Both the position numbers and the translations under genes were made by a program. A stretch of DNA of 22,595 nt from a virus, in the IMG/VR virus record IMGVR_UViG_3300021963_000706, positions 1 to 22,595 of that record. One strand, given 5' to 3'. Numbering within the stretch: the stretch's first letter is position 1; the number at the start of each line of letters is the position of its first letter. Under the pieces are notes generated by a model, which saw only the letters and a list, made by a program, of their open reading frames with translations, was not told where the DNA came from and searched no databases. Shown piece after piece: positions 9,216 to 15,530 of this stretch.

Positions 9216-9902
9216 TTATTTTTTAGTCATATCTACATAATCAAGGCCCATTCCAATTCCAAACCCTGCTTTTTGTGCGTTGACTCCTTGTAGGGCTGTT
9301 ATGTCGTTAGCATTCTTTGCCTTGCCCTTACTGAATACCCTGGCTTTCATATCTTCCCAGGCGTTGCTCTTATTAGCATTTTTATCTAGGTCCACTCCTT
9401 GAATGGCTGCTAAAAACTTCTTTTCTGAATAATCTAATTCTCTTTTTATATTAAGTGTTGCAGTTAATTCTGGCATAGACATTGACGTTTCTAGTTCTTC
9501 ATAGTCTTTCCAAATACCTAATAAAAATACTTCTGATTCTAATTTTACTAAGTCTAAGTCACTCCAAGATGCCCCACTTTCTGTTGCCTGCTGCCTAACT
9601 TCTTCATCTGAATCTCTATCTATTTTAATTCCAGCAGCGATATCTAAAATCTTATATATAGTCTTTAAATCAACACTATCTTCTAAATCTTCTATCGTAT
9701 TAATCTTAGGATAATACTGCTGCATTGTTATTAATGCACATTTTGCCAGCGCACTGATTGCTTCAGCATCTCCGTTTGCATTTTTAACATTTTCAAATTC
9801 TTTCATAAATTGACGAAGATATTTTATTTTTAATGGAGTAATGTATATAGAAGTTCCATCAATTAAATTAATATAGGTACTTTCGTATATTTCTGTTGCC
9901 AT
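9216..9902 (-). CDS. Tail assembly chaperone, long (GT-like) form (228 aa)
   Basis: The N-terminal 105 or so residues are paralogous to the 109-aa protein encoded next. An extension of about 120 residues follows, with WSDLDLVKLESEVFLLGIW (about 113-131), SMSMPELTATL and KKFLAAIQGVDLD. This Trp/Leu/Glu-rich pattern resembles the T part of GT-type chaperones, which normally is made only by programmed frameshifting. Here both parts are in one uninterrupted frame. I chose ATG 9900-9902, giving MATEIYESTYINLIDG, because it aligns with the start of the short paralog. The frame also permits a TTG at 9930-9932, but that would begin in the terminator hairpin. There is no SD. An extended -10 lies exactly 6 bases upstream, so the mRNA is probably leaderless. 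The role, helping tape measure and tube assemble, is inferred from family and position. Confidence 0.85.
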   Translation of the reverse strand: MATEIYESTYINLIDGTSIYITPLKIKYLRQFMKEFENVKNANGDAEAISALAKCALITMQQYYPKINTIEDLEDSVDLKTIYKILDIAAGIKIDRDSDEEVRQQATESGASWSDLDLVKLESEVFLLGIWKDYEELETSMSMPELTATLNIKRELDYSEKKFLAAIQGVDLDKNANKSNAWEDMKARVFSKGKAKNANDITALQGVNAQKAGFGIGMGLDYVDMTKK

Positions 9903-9908
9903 GTAATC

Positions 9909-9917
9909 ATTATAGCA
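9909..9917 (-). promoter_or_regulatory. Extended -10 promoter for a leaderless chaperone mRNA
   Basis: The minus strand reads TGCTATAAT, a perfect TGnTATAAT, then six bases (GATTAC) and ATG 9902. The usual distance from -10 to the start site places +1 on or beside the A of the ATG. This agrees with the lack of any SD for this gene. The 5' end of the element overlaps the T-rich tail of the upstream terminator. Confidence 0.65.
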
Positions 9918-9948
9918 AACAGAAAAGCCCAACCTTTTGGGCTGGGCT
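9916..9948 (-). terminator. Intrinsic terminator after the major tail protein gene
   Basis: On the minus strand a 9-bp stem (AGCCCAGCC / GGTTGGGCT, with one G-U pair) closes a CAAAA loop and is followed directly by TTTTCTGTTT. It lies 20 bases after the tail tube stop. Stem, tight loop and T-run make a textbook rho-independent terminator. It would limit transcription from the abundant tail tube mRNA into the chaperone and tape measure genes, which are needed in far lower amounts. Confidence 0.88.
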
Positions 9949-9968
9949 ATCTGTATTATTAAATTGTA

Positions 9969-10589
9969 TTATGCTGGGATAGTACGATCTACGATCTTAC
10001 CATACGATGCATTGTCATTTGGAAGAAGGCGGAATGAAACTTCAAACATTGTAGCCTCATCACGCTTTGCAGATACGGTTACGTTCTCAATTGAGAGCGC
10101 ACGATATGCTACATAAACTCTTTCAATCTGATCAGATGCAGCACAATCTCCAGTTCCTGGACCAACTGCTACCAAACCACGCTCGACTGGGCATTCGCCG
10201 ATGTCTCCTGCAGAAAGATTTAATGTTGGGTTGCCAGATACCGTTGTCAAATCGCCATCGTTATTAGCGAGAGCGAAGAGAAGGTTCTCAAGTGTTGATT
10301 CAGCAAATGTAGTATTTAGGTTAACCTGCATACCTTGCTTGAACAACTTAGCAACGTCAAGAACCTGGTCTACCTGTACTTCACCGAAGTCAGGCTGGAA
10401 TTGAATCTCAAGACCATTCATTGTGTAACCAACGTTACGGAAGTCTGCATCATCTTCAAGGGTATCCTTGTAGGATGTGCCTGCTACGTACGCTGGTAAA
10501 TCACCATCAGCAAGAACTCCTGCCTCATATGTGAAGAGGGCAGCAGCACCAACGATAATGTTATTGCTTGTACCACGAGTATAAGCCAT
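9969..10589 (-). CDS. Major tail (tube) protein (206 aa)
   Basis: The protein begins MAYTRGTSNNIIVGAAALF and has no signal peptide. Alternating short strands, a loop rich in Asp and Gly, and a C-terminal part (about 165-206: YRALSIENVTVSAKRDEATM, then FEVSFRLLPND) match the single beta-sandwich fold of siphovirus tube proteins. Position between the tail terminator and the chaperones is the standard place for this gene. It should assemble as stacked hexameric rings around the tape measure. ATG 10587-10589 follows GAGGTGA at good spacing. The 70-base gap upstream holds a probable promoter, and a strong terminator follows, so this gene seems to be a separately controlled, highly expressed unit. 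The identity rests on size, position and fold-like pattern. Confidence 0.88.
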   Translation of the reverse strand: MAYTRGTSNNIIVGAAALFTYEAGVLADGDLPAYVAGTSYKDTLEDDADFRNVGYTMNGLEIQFQPDFGEVQVDQVLDVAKLFKQGMQVNLNTTFAESTLENLLFALANNDGDLTTVSGNPTLNLSAGDIGECPVERGLVAVGPGTGDCAASDQIERVYVAYRALSIENVTVSAKRDEATMFEVSFRLLPNDNASYGKIVDRTIPA

Positions 10590-10620
10590 TTATTTCACCT
10601 CTTTTATTTTCTAGAAATTA

Positions 10621-10652
10621 AAGCGGTTTGTTTCCTCGCTATAATTATACAG
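10621..10652 (-). promoter_or_regulatory. Probable promoter and small leader hairpin before the tail tube gene
   Basis: In the 70-base gap, minus-strand TATAAT (10644-10649) is preceded directly by TG, and lies 55 bases before the ATG. The -35 is poor (TTCAAT at 17 bases). Downstream, AGCGAGG and CCGCT (10621-10640) can form a weak stem with one bulge, followed by TTTAATTT. This could be a leader structure or weak attenuator. The SD GAGGTGA is outside the hairpin. Confidence 0.4.
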
Positions 10653-10659
10653 CCCTTTA

Positions 10660-11202
10660 TTAACCTATTGAATCTATAATATCTTGCATTTGATGGTAGT
10701 CATAGTCGATGATTATCTTATTACCTGCATAGGTTCTGGCTGTACCAAAATCTACTATGTCCCGTGCCTCTTCTAACTGATATATCTTGAAATTATGGAA
10801 GTAGAACTTGCATTCCATACCGCCAATACTACCCTTGGTCTTAGCCCAAGCATTCAATTCTTGAGCACTCTCGTCTCCACGATCTAATAACCTCATAACT
10901 AATTCCTGTATTTTAACCATTTTAACTGTCGGCTCATTTGCCTGTGCATAAAAATAATATAAAACTTGCTCACATTTTATGTGTGGGAATGGCCCCCTAC
11001 GCATTCTAAACATTCTGTCCCAAACAGCCATGACGCCACCCTCTGGAAACTGTTTTTGCAAAGTTTCTAATGTAGACGGACCTGATGGGAAAAAGGGAAC
11101 AAGGTCATTTGTATCTAGATTAATTATTGCAGAAAGTTTTTCCTGTAGATATGTATTAATCCATAACACTGGTGTATTTAATACTGATGTTGATTCTGTC
11201 AT
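10660..11202 (-). CDS. Putative tail terminator protein (180 aa)
   Basis: I place the start at ATG 11200-11202 (MTESTSVLNTPVLWINTYL). It overlaps the upstream stop as ATGA and has CAGGAGT seven bases before it. A TTG nine codons further upstream lacks such signals. The N-terminal helix (VLWINTYLQEKL), a middle containing FPHIKCEQVLYYFYAQ, and a helix with KIQELVMRLLDRGDESAQEL fit the small alpha/beta tail terminator or tail-tube-capping family (lambda gpU, HK97 gp11-like). That protein stops tube growth and forms the joining surface to the head. The place between the gp10-like gene and the tube gene supports this. No single diagnostic motif is visible. Confidence 0.72.
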   Translation of the reverse strand: MTESTSVLNTPVLWINTYLQEKLSAIINLDTNDLVPFFPSGPSTLETLQKQFPEGGVMAVWDRMFRMRRGPFPHIKCEQVLYYFYAQANEPTVKMVKIQELVMRLLDRGDESAQELNAWAKTKGSIGGMECKFYFHNFKIYQLEEARDIVDFGTARTYAGNKIIIDYDYHQMQDIIDSIG

Positions 11203-11873
11203 CTTCCAACTCCTGCGTTTGCTATCCAACGATATCCTACTTCATATCCTTTAGCCTTCCCGCCCTTTTTGCCAGCACGAAGATTCTTTTTATAGGATAC
11301 TGGATTAGAGAGATATTGTGCTACGCCACTTACTCTTAAAAATGCTTGTGTAAAATATCTGTTAAAAAATGATTCAAAAGTCTTTTCAAAACCACCCTCA
11401 ACTTCATCTCCTCCAGGATTTAATACTTCTACTGGTTGTCTTGTAAATATCTCTTCACCATTTATATCAAATGCTAATGCTTGTGCTCTTACTGGACGAA
11501 TGGTTACTGGTATTCCATCTTCCATAATCTTTGCTTTATTATAAAACGGAACACGAGATCCATTTTTTATAGAGGTAGACTGCTTAAATGTTGACATAAA
11601 AGATAGTCCAATGTTACTCACTGTGTAATTAATATCAAACAGTCTTGCATCTGGACTTCCAGTCTGATGCCACTCATAAACATGATGTAGCATTTGTGGA
11701 TTTACTCTAGCATTTGAGTCAATATATTCTTTCATTAATTCTACTGTCTCTAAACCAAGAGTACTTAAAAACGCTTTTTTGCCACCCTGTATTCCATTTA
11801 CATATCCGATAGAGTAATCAATAATGTTATTCATGTCTCTACGAAATGCTTTATTGTTAAATATAACTTTCAT
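11199..11873 (-). CDS. HK97 gp10-like neck / tail completion protein (224 aa)
   Basis: The start ATG 11871-11873 overlaps the preceding stop as ATGA, and an AGGCGGT sequence lies upstream. The protein opens with basic and hydrophobic helices (KVIFNNKAFRRDMNNIIDYS) and has a long helix around residues 30-55. The middle carries beta segments (YTVSNIGLSFMSTF, PFYNKAKIMEDGIPVTIRP). The C-terminus is strongly basic (KKNLRAGKKGGKAKGYEVGY). A basic, helix-then-beta protein of this size between head closure and tail terminator corresponds to the HK97 gp10 / lambda Z position, which finishes the tail end that binds the neck. At 224 residues it is longer than many gp10 proteins. The role is inferred mostly from gene order. 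Confidence 0.68.
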   Translation of the reverse strand: MKVIFNNKAFRRDMNNIIDYSIGYVNGIQGGKKAFLSTLGLETVELMKEYIDSNARVNPQMLHHVYEWHQTGSPDARLFDINYTVSNIGLSFMSTFKQSTSIKNGSRVPFYNKAKIMEDGIPVTIRPVRAQALAFDINGEEIFTRQPVEVLNPGGDEVEGGFEKTFESFFNRYFTQAFLRVSGVAQYLSNPVSYKKNLRAGKKGGKAKGYEVGYRWIANAGVGR

Positions 11874-12319
11874 ACATCTACCGCCTGATTTTCAGATCTA
11901 CGGATTACTAACTTATAGTATTCAGTGTTACCAAAAGGCCCAACAAATGGGTCTTGAGTTGCTATCTCAAATATTGTAGACTTTCCAGCACGTGGTCCTG
12001 AAGTTTCTAGATAAATTTCATTACAATTTTTGTCACGAATATTAGTAATTATAACGTTTGTAATAGAGTTTCTTGCCTCTAAACTTGAAATCCTAATATC
12101 AGTTTTAGCACGTCCAAGAAGTATTTTATCTTGAGTAATATTTATATTTGGCACTATTTCTTCTTTGAGTGCTGTTCCTGATGCAGTGAAAGAACAAGCA
12201 ATTGTTCTATCTAGAATCCAAGTCTTTTTAACTTCTCCATATATGCCCTGCTCAACTATTGGGTGATATACATCTGCTTGCATAGGAAATGCGAAGTCTG
12301 GAGTTTCGCATACTACCAT
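11870..12319 (-). CDS. Putative head closure (stopper) protein (149 aa)
   Basis: ATG 12317-12319 overlaps the adaptor stop as TAATG, and TTGGAGT lies upstream. Visible features are an N-terminal strand region (ADVYHPIVEQGIYGEVKKTW), ILDRTIACSF, then a long beta-rich body with ISSLEARNSITNVIITNIRD and a C-terminal TEYYKLVIRRSE. Such small beta-barrel proteins with a 'YGEVKKTW' strand after a short N-terminal arm follow the connector gene in many siphoviruses (SPP1 gp16-type stopper). They close the portal channel after packaging. The assignment is by order, size and strand pattern; no catalytic residues are expected. It might instead be a generic head-tail joining protein. Confidence 0.68.
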   Translation of the reverse strand: MVVCETPDFAFPMQADVYHPIVEQGIYGEVKKTWILDRTIACSFTASGTALKEEIVPNINITQDKILLGRAKTDIRISSLEARNSITNVIITNIRDKNCNEIYLETSGPRAGKSTIFEIATQDPFVGPFGNTEYYKLVIRRSENQAVDV

Positions 12320-13197
12320 TACAATACTCCAACAAACTCAATCGGTTTACGATATTTATCAAGTATCTTATCTACAATGAGATTTCCAGTACCTTCAAAT
12401 ACTGCCTTATCAAATTGAATTCTAAATTGATCTGTATTATATGAACCAACATATCTCTTATAATAATCTAATTTACCACAATCAATATCATGAATCAATA
12501 ACTCTGTTGCTCTTTTTATGTCTTGTGGTACTTTATGATATCCTACCTCAAAAGTAATCCTATAGTCCCATCCCTTGGGAAATCCTCGTGCAGAATAATC
12601 TAGTTCTGCTATATCTGTTGGCGAAGCAGGTAACAAAATACGTGCAGATTCGTCTCTATTGATTGCATCATTGTATTGCATCGTTATTGCTGAACCGTCT
12701 TGTGTTAATTCAAAAATTGTTGGAGAATTTTCTAAATCTGAAGCATCATAAAGAAGTACGTTATTTTCATAAACCTTAATTACATCTTTTGCATCTACCC
12801 ATACTGGGATATAGTCTACTCCAAGGCCTGTTGTTTCAACTACCCTCTTTTTAAAATAAAAATCTACATCACAGATAGAGTCAATTATTGCTCTTGCTAA
12901 CTCTTCATTTGATGCATACGCAGAAATCTCACTTGCTGTTGTTCCGTGTTCGTTTGGATCTACATATGGACGAACTACATCAACATATGTGTCTTCACCG
13001 TCTACTGTTATTTTATATTGTGTATCATACTTTGATGATAATGATATCTCTACCTTGCTGCTAGAATCAGAGGTAACTGTTTCAGTAAATTCTGAAAAGT
13101 CCGCCATATCCACAATAGTATACTCATACTCTGTGGCTGCACTAGAAACATCTAGTGTAACACTTAAGTTATATGGCGGAACTCTCAAAATTTGCAT
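12319..13197 (-). CDS. Head-tail adaptor (connector) protein with extra N-terminal beta domain (292 aa)
   Basis: The stop of the upstream gene and this ATG (13195-13197) are directly adjacent (TAAATG), with AAGGAGT about 14 bases upstream. The C-terminal part (about 215-292) contains VPQDIKRATELLIHDIDCGK, DYYKRYVGSYNTDQF and a final helix DKILDKYRKP. This matches the helical adaptor proteins (HK97 gp6 / SPP1 gp15 type) that form a ring under the portal. Residues 1-90 are unusual: YNLSVTLDVSSAATEYEY, TETVTSDSSSKVEISLSS and YKITVDGEDTYVDVVRPYV look like an Ig-like or fibronectin-like beta-sandwich added to the adaptor. A middle beta segment (YIPVWVDAKDVIKVYENN) follows. The protein is much longer than a simple adaptor (usually about 100-150 residues). 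Confidence 0.75.
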   Translation of the reverse strand: MQILRVPPYNLSVTLDVSSAATEYEYTIVDMADFSEFTETVTSDSSSKVEISLSSKYDTQYKITVDGEDTYVDVVRPYVDPNEHGTTASEISAYASNEELARAIIDSICDVDFYFKKRVVETTGLGVDYIPVWVDAKDVIKVYENNVLLYDASDLENSPTIFELTQDGSAITMQYNDAINRDESARILLPASPTDIAELDYSARGFPKGWDYRITFEVGYHKVPQDIKRATELLIHDIDCGKLDYYKRYVGSYNTDQFRIQFDKAVFEGTGNLIVDKILDKYRKPIEFVGVL

Positions 13198-13698
13198 TTA
13201 GCGACCAAACTCCTTGGCTACCTCTTCTGGTGTAGCAAGTCTGATATGACTACGAGTTAGCCATTTTTCAGATTGCTCTGGCGTAACAATGTTATATCCA
13301 CGATACACCTTGCCTACTCCAGTCCAACTAACATTCTTTGTAGAATGAATAGCAACCGTTTTATTTGATTTCTTTGCAGATGTTACCTTTGCAGACTTAA
13401 CTGGACGTGGTGTTTCTGCAACGCCAATAACACCATTAGCAACTGATCCAATACCCTGAACTGTGTCAGAACTTGATCTGCTGAAATCTGATGTTGTAAT
13501 TGCATCTGTAGACTCTTGAGCCTCAGAAATTGAAGCCTCAATGTTATTTTCTACTGCTACCTCTTCAACCTTAGTTTCTGGCATAGGAGCCTCAACAACT
13601 GGTTCTTCAGCAACTGGTGCTTCAACAGGGGCTTCATGTGCAATAAGATTATCTACTGATACTTCTTTGCTTTCGTTATTTAAATTATTTTCTTCCAT
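13198..13698 (-). CDS. Acidic low-complexity protein with compact C-terminal domain, downstream of capsid gene (166 aa)
   Basis: I do not recognise a named family. Residues 1-70 are disordered and acidic, rich in Glu, Val, Ala and Pro (EAPVEAPVAEEPVVEAPMPE). Residues 70-110 are Ser/Thr/Lys-rich. Residues 112-166 look folded: KTVAIHSTKNVSWTGVGKVY, RGYNIVTPEQSEKWL and ATPEEVAKEFGR. The C-terminal part resembles small domains encoded after the capsid gene in actinobacteriophages, so a virion role such as capsid decoration or neck association is possible. ATG 13696-13698 has a strong SD (AGGAGGTT), and an extended -10 promoter lies 22 bases upstream. A hairpin separates it from the capsid gene, so its expression is set apart. 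Its acidic tract looks like that of the scaffold, which may reflect similar composition only. Confidence 0.8.
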   Translation of the reverse strand: MEENNLNNESKEVSVDNLIAHEAPVEAPVAEEPVVEAPMPETKVEEVAVENNIEASISEAQESTDAITTSDFSRSSSDTVQGIGSVANGVIGVAETPRPVKSAKVTSAKKSNKTVAIHSTKNVSWTGVGKVYRGYNIVTPEQSEKWLTRSHIRLATPEEVAKEFGR

Positions 13699-13720
13699 TA
13701 TTTAACCTCCTATGTGAACT

Positions 13721-13729
13721 ATTATAACA
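13721..13729 (-). promoter_or_regulatory. Extended -10 promoter downstream of the capsid gene
   Basis: The minus strand reads TGTTATAAT, a perfect TGnTATAAT, 22 bases before ATG 13698. The predicted mRNA would start about 15 bases before the ATG and still contain the AGGAGGTT ribosome binding site. No convincing -35 is visible. It follows a strong hairpin, so the head-neck genes can be transcribed independently of the capsid gene. Confidence 0.6.
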
Positions 13730-13775
13730 GAATACTAAAGATAAGAGGGGGAGGAGATTAACCCCTGCCCCCTCT
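13730..13775 (-). terminator. GC-rich hairpin after the major capsid gene, probable partial terminator
   Basis: On the minus strand, AGAGGGGG pairs with CCCCCTCT (13768-13775 with 13744-13751). The inner AGGGG pairs with CTCCT with one G-U pair, closing a five-base TTAAT loop with one bulged C. That is about 13 base pairs. The tail is TATCTTTAGTATTC, T-rich but not a clean T-run. It lies 19 bases after the capsid stop. Partial termination or mRNA protection, keeping capsid mRNA above neck mRNA, is likely. Confidence 0.6.
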
Positions 13776-13794
13776 CAAAGGTACTGTTTACAGA

Positions 13795-14922
13795 TTATGC
13801 ATCTGCAGCAGCGTCTGCCCAGGCGATAGCATCTTCTTCTTCCCATTGAATACCGAAGCGAACGAATACAGTGTATTCGATTGTATCTTTCTTCGCAACA
13901 TATTCACGGTTTACGACGATATCACGCTGGAAGCCCCATACACGGTTCTGTGGGAATGTCAAATCGACATATCCTTCAGGGTAGTAAGGAACTTCTTGTA
14001 CATCGATACCTAGAACACGAGTTGTACGTGCTCCACCGAATGTCTGGCCTTGACCATCAAGGTATGCCTGTGTATTTGCATAGGTGTTACCATTCTTACC
14101 AAGTGCCTCAGCGATTGCATCAGACAATGTACCGTTATTCTTAACGATACCTGCGAATGCATCTGTACCTGCATAGAACTTAAGATTATTCTTAAGTGCA
14201 CGATACTTACGTGGCATAGCAAGGATGATTTCTTGCATCTTTTCTGGAGTCCATGCATTATCTACAACAGTAACTGCTGCTTCATGTGAATCTCCATTTG
14301 TCTGGTGCTTGTTAATAAAGCCAGGCATAATTGAAAGGAATGGCGCTGTTGTGCCATCACCATTAATTGCTAGATCTTCAATGTCATTAGCAAATGCATT
14401 TGTCATCAAGCGAACGAGATGATCTTCTAATGCACCCCCCTCGACATTGTCTTCTAGTGCTTCAGCAGAAACTTCCCAATCCAAACGGATTTTCTTTGTG
14501 GTAAGTTCTACCTTAGAGAAGGTTGCGCCAGTGTTTGTGTAATTTCCGAGTGCTTGTGCAGCAGAACGAATAACACGCTCACCAACATTAATCTTCTCAA
14601 GTTCCATGGTGTTTGCTCTCATCGTCACACGACGACCATCTTGGGCGAGAACGGTTGCATCCCATACGTAGTCAATAAAACGACGTGCCTGTTCAGGGCG
14701 TAGGATTCCGCTTGCAGCATCACCCGAAGGATTAACGGCATTTGGACCAGATGTGACACCAAAGTTAGCGTTAGGGATGTTACCAAGTGTATCTGCACCT
14801 GGATCTGTTACACCACCAACACCGCCTGAAGCGAAAGCACCTTGACCTTGATAAAGACCTGGTGTTGTTCCGCCTAGTTCGCCAGATTCTCCTGGCTGGT
14901 TTTTCTTAATCTCTTCCGACAT
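13795..14922 (-). CDS. Major capsid protein, HK97 fold (375 aa)
   Basis: This is the main shell protein. Residues 1-70 are Gly-, Ala- and Pro-rich and probably disordered (GELGGTTPGLYQGQGAFASG). An ARRFIDYVWDATVLAQDGRR segment follows. The HK97-type body runs from about 95: ERVIRSAAQALGNYTNTGAT, WEVSAEALEDNVEGGALEDH (the P-domain helix region), DIEDLAINGDGT, FYAGTDAFAGI and VLGIDVQEVPYYPEG. It closes with RVWGFQRDIVVNREYVAKKD and FVRFGIQWEEEDAIAW, the usual final strands. ATG 14920-14922 has the best SD in the window (TAGGAGGTGA, seven bases away), as expected for the most abundant virion protein. It lies directly after protease-scaffold. No separate delta domain is obvious, which fits a scaffold supplied by the upstream gene. 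Confidence 0.95.
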   Translation of the reverse strand: MSEEIKKNQPGESGELGGTTPGLYQGQGAFASGGVGGVTDPGADTLGNIPNANFGVTSGPNAVNPSGDAASGILRPEQARRFIDYVWDATVLAQDGRRVTMRANTMELEKINVGERVIRSAAQALGNYTNTGATFSKVELTTKKIRLDWEVSAEALEDNVEGGALEDHLVRLMTNAFANDIEDLAINGDGTTAPFLSIMPGFINKHQTNGDSHEAAVTVVDNAWTPEKMQEIILAMPRKYRALKNNLKFYAGTDAFAGIVKNNGTLSDAIAEALGKNGNTYANTQAYLDGQGQTFGGARTTRVLGIDVQEVPYYPEGYVDLTFPQNRVWGFQRDIVVNREYVAKKDTIEYTVFVRFGIQWEEEDAIAWADAAADA

Positions 14923-14945
14923 ATTGTCACCTCCTAAGTGATTAC

Positions 14946-15530
14946 TTAATTAAATAAGTCGGCTGTTTTGAGGAAACGTCCGCCCCATAGGGATTTTTCA
15001 ACCATTTCTGGTTGTTCCTGCACGATCTCGCCTAGATCGCCAGACTTTCGGAATGCTGTATCTGCTTCTACTGCGTCAACACGCTTTCCAAACTTACTAA
15101 CTTGTTCTACTGTTGCAGCAATGTCTTTGGCGACTGCATCAAGTGAACTCTTTACTGCTGCTGTATCTACTTTTGAAGACTTAAGCATTTCTACTTCTGC
15201 CTGCAAAGATTTTACAGTTTCAACTAAATCGCTAAAGGCTGATGTAATTGTATTCTTGATTTCAGCAACTGCTTCAACAATTGCCTCATCTGATTTAGAT
15301 ACTTCTGCTGCTACTTCTGCTGCAGGTGCCTCAACTGATTCCTCAGCCTTAGCAACTTCTTCAGTTTCTGGAGTCTCTTCAGACTTTTCAACAACTTCTT
15401 CAGTTGCTGGAGTCTCTTCAGACTTTTCAACAACTTCTGCAACAACAGTTTCAACTACTGCATCTGCCTCTGGAGCGATCTCTTCTGACTTTGCAACTTC
15501 GACTTCTTCAGTCTTTGGTTTTCTTGCCAT
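14946..15530 (-). CDS. Probable separate scaffold protein from an internal start (194 aa)
   Basis: Within the protease gene, in the same frame, ATG 15528-15530 (residue 251 of the long product, MARKPKTEEVEVAK) is preceded by AAGGAGGA (15538-15545, minus strand), seven bases from the ATG. This is one of the strongest ribosome binding sites in the window and has no reason to exist inside a coding region unless it is used. The 194-residue product would contain only the acidic, coiled-coil scaffold part. The known parallel is lambda, where scaffold Nu3 is made from an internal start in protease gene C. Scaffold is needed in large excess over protease, so the arrangement makes sense. Usage is inferred, not proven. 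Confidence 0.68.
   Translation of the reverse strand: MARKPKTEEVEVAKSEEIAPEADAVVETVVAEVVEKSEETPATEEVVEKSEETPETEEVAKAEESVEAPAAEVAAEVSKSDEAIVEAVAEIKNTITSAFSDLVETVKSLQAEVEMLKSSKVDTAAVKSSLDAVAKDIAATVEQVSKFGKRVDAVEADTAFRKSGDLGEIVQEQPEMVEKSLWGGRFLKTADLFN

Noticed and set aside
9903-9932. TTG at 9930-9932 as the start of the long chaperone
   Set aside because: It falls inside the terminator stem, and the added ten residues have no counterpart in the paralog, which aligns from ATG 9902.
11203-11229. TTG at 11227-11229 as the start of the tail terminator gene
   Set aside because: ATG 11202 has an ATGA overlap and a well-spaced CAGGAGT; the TTG has neither.
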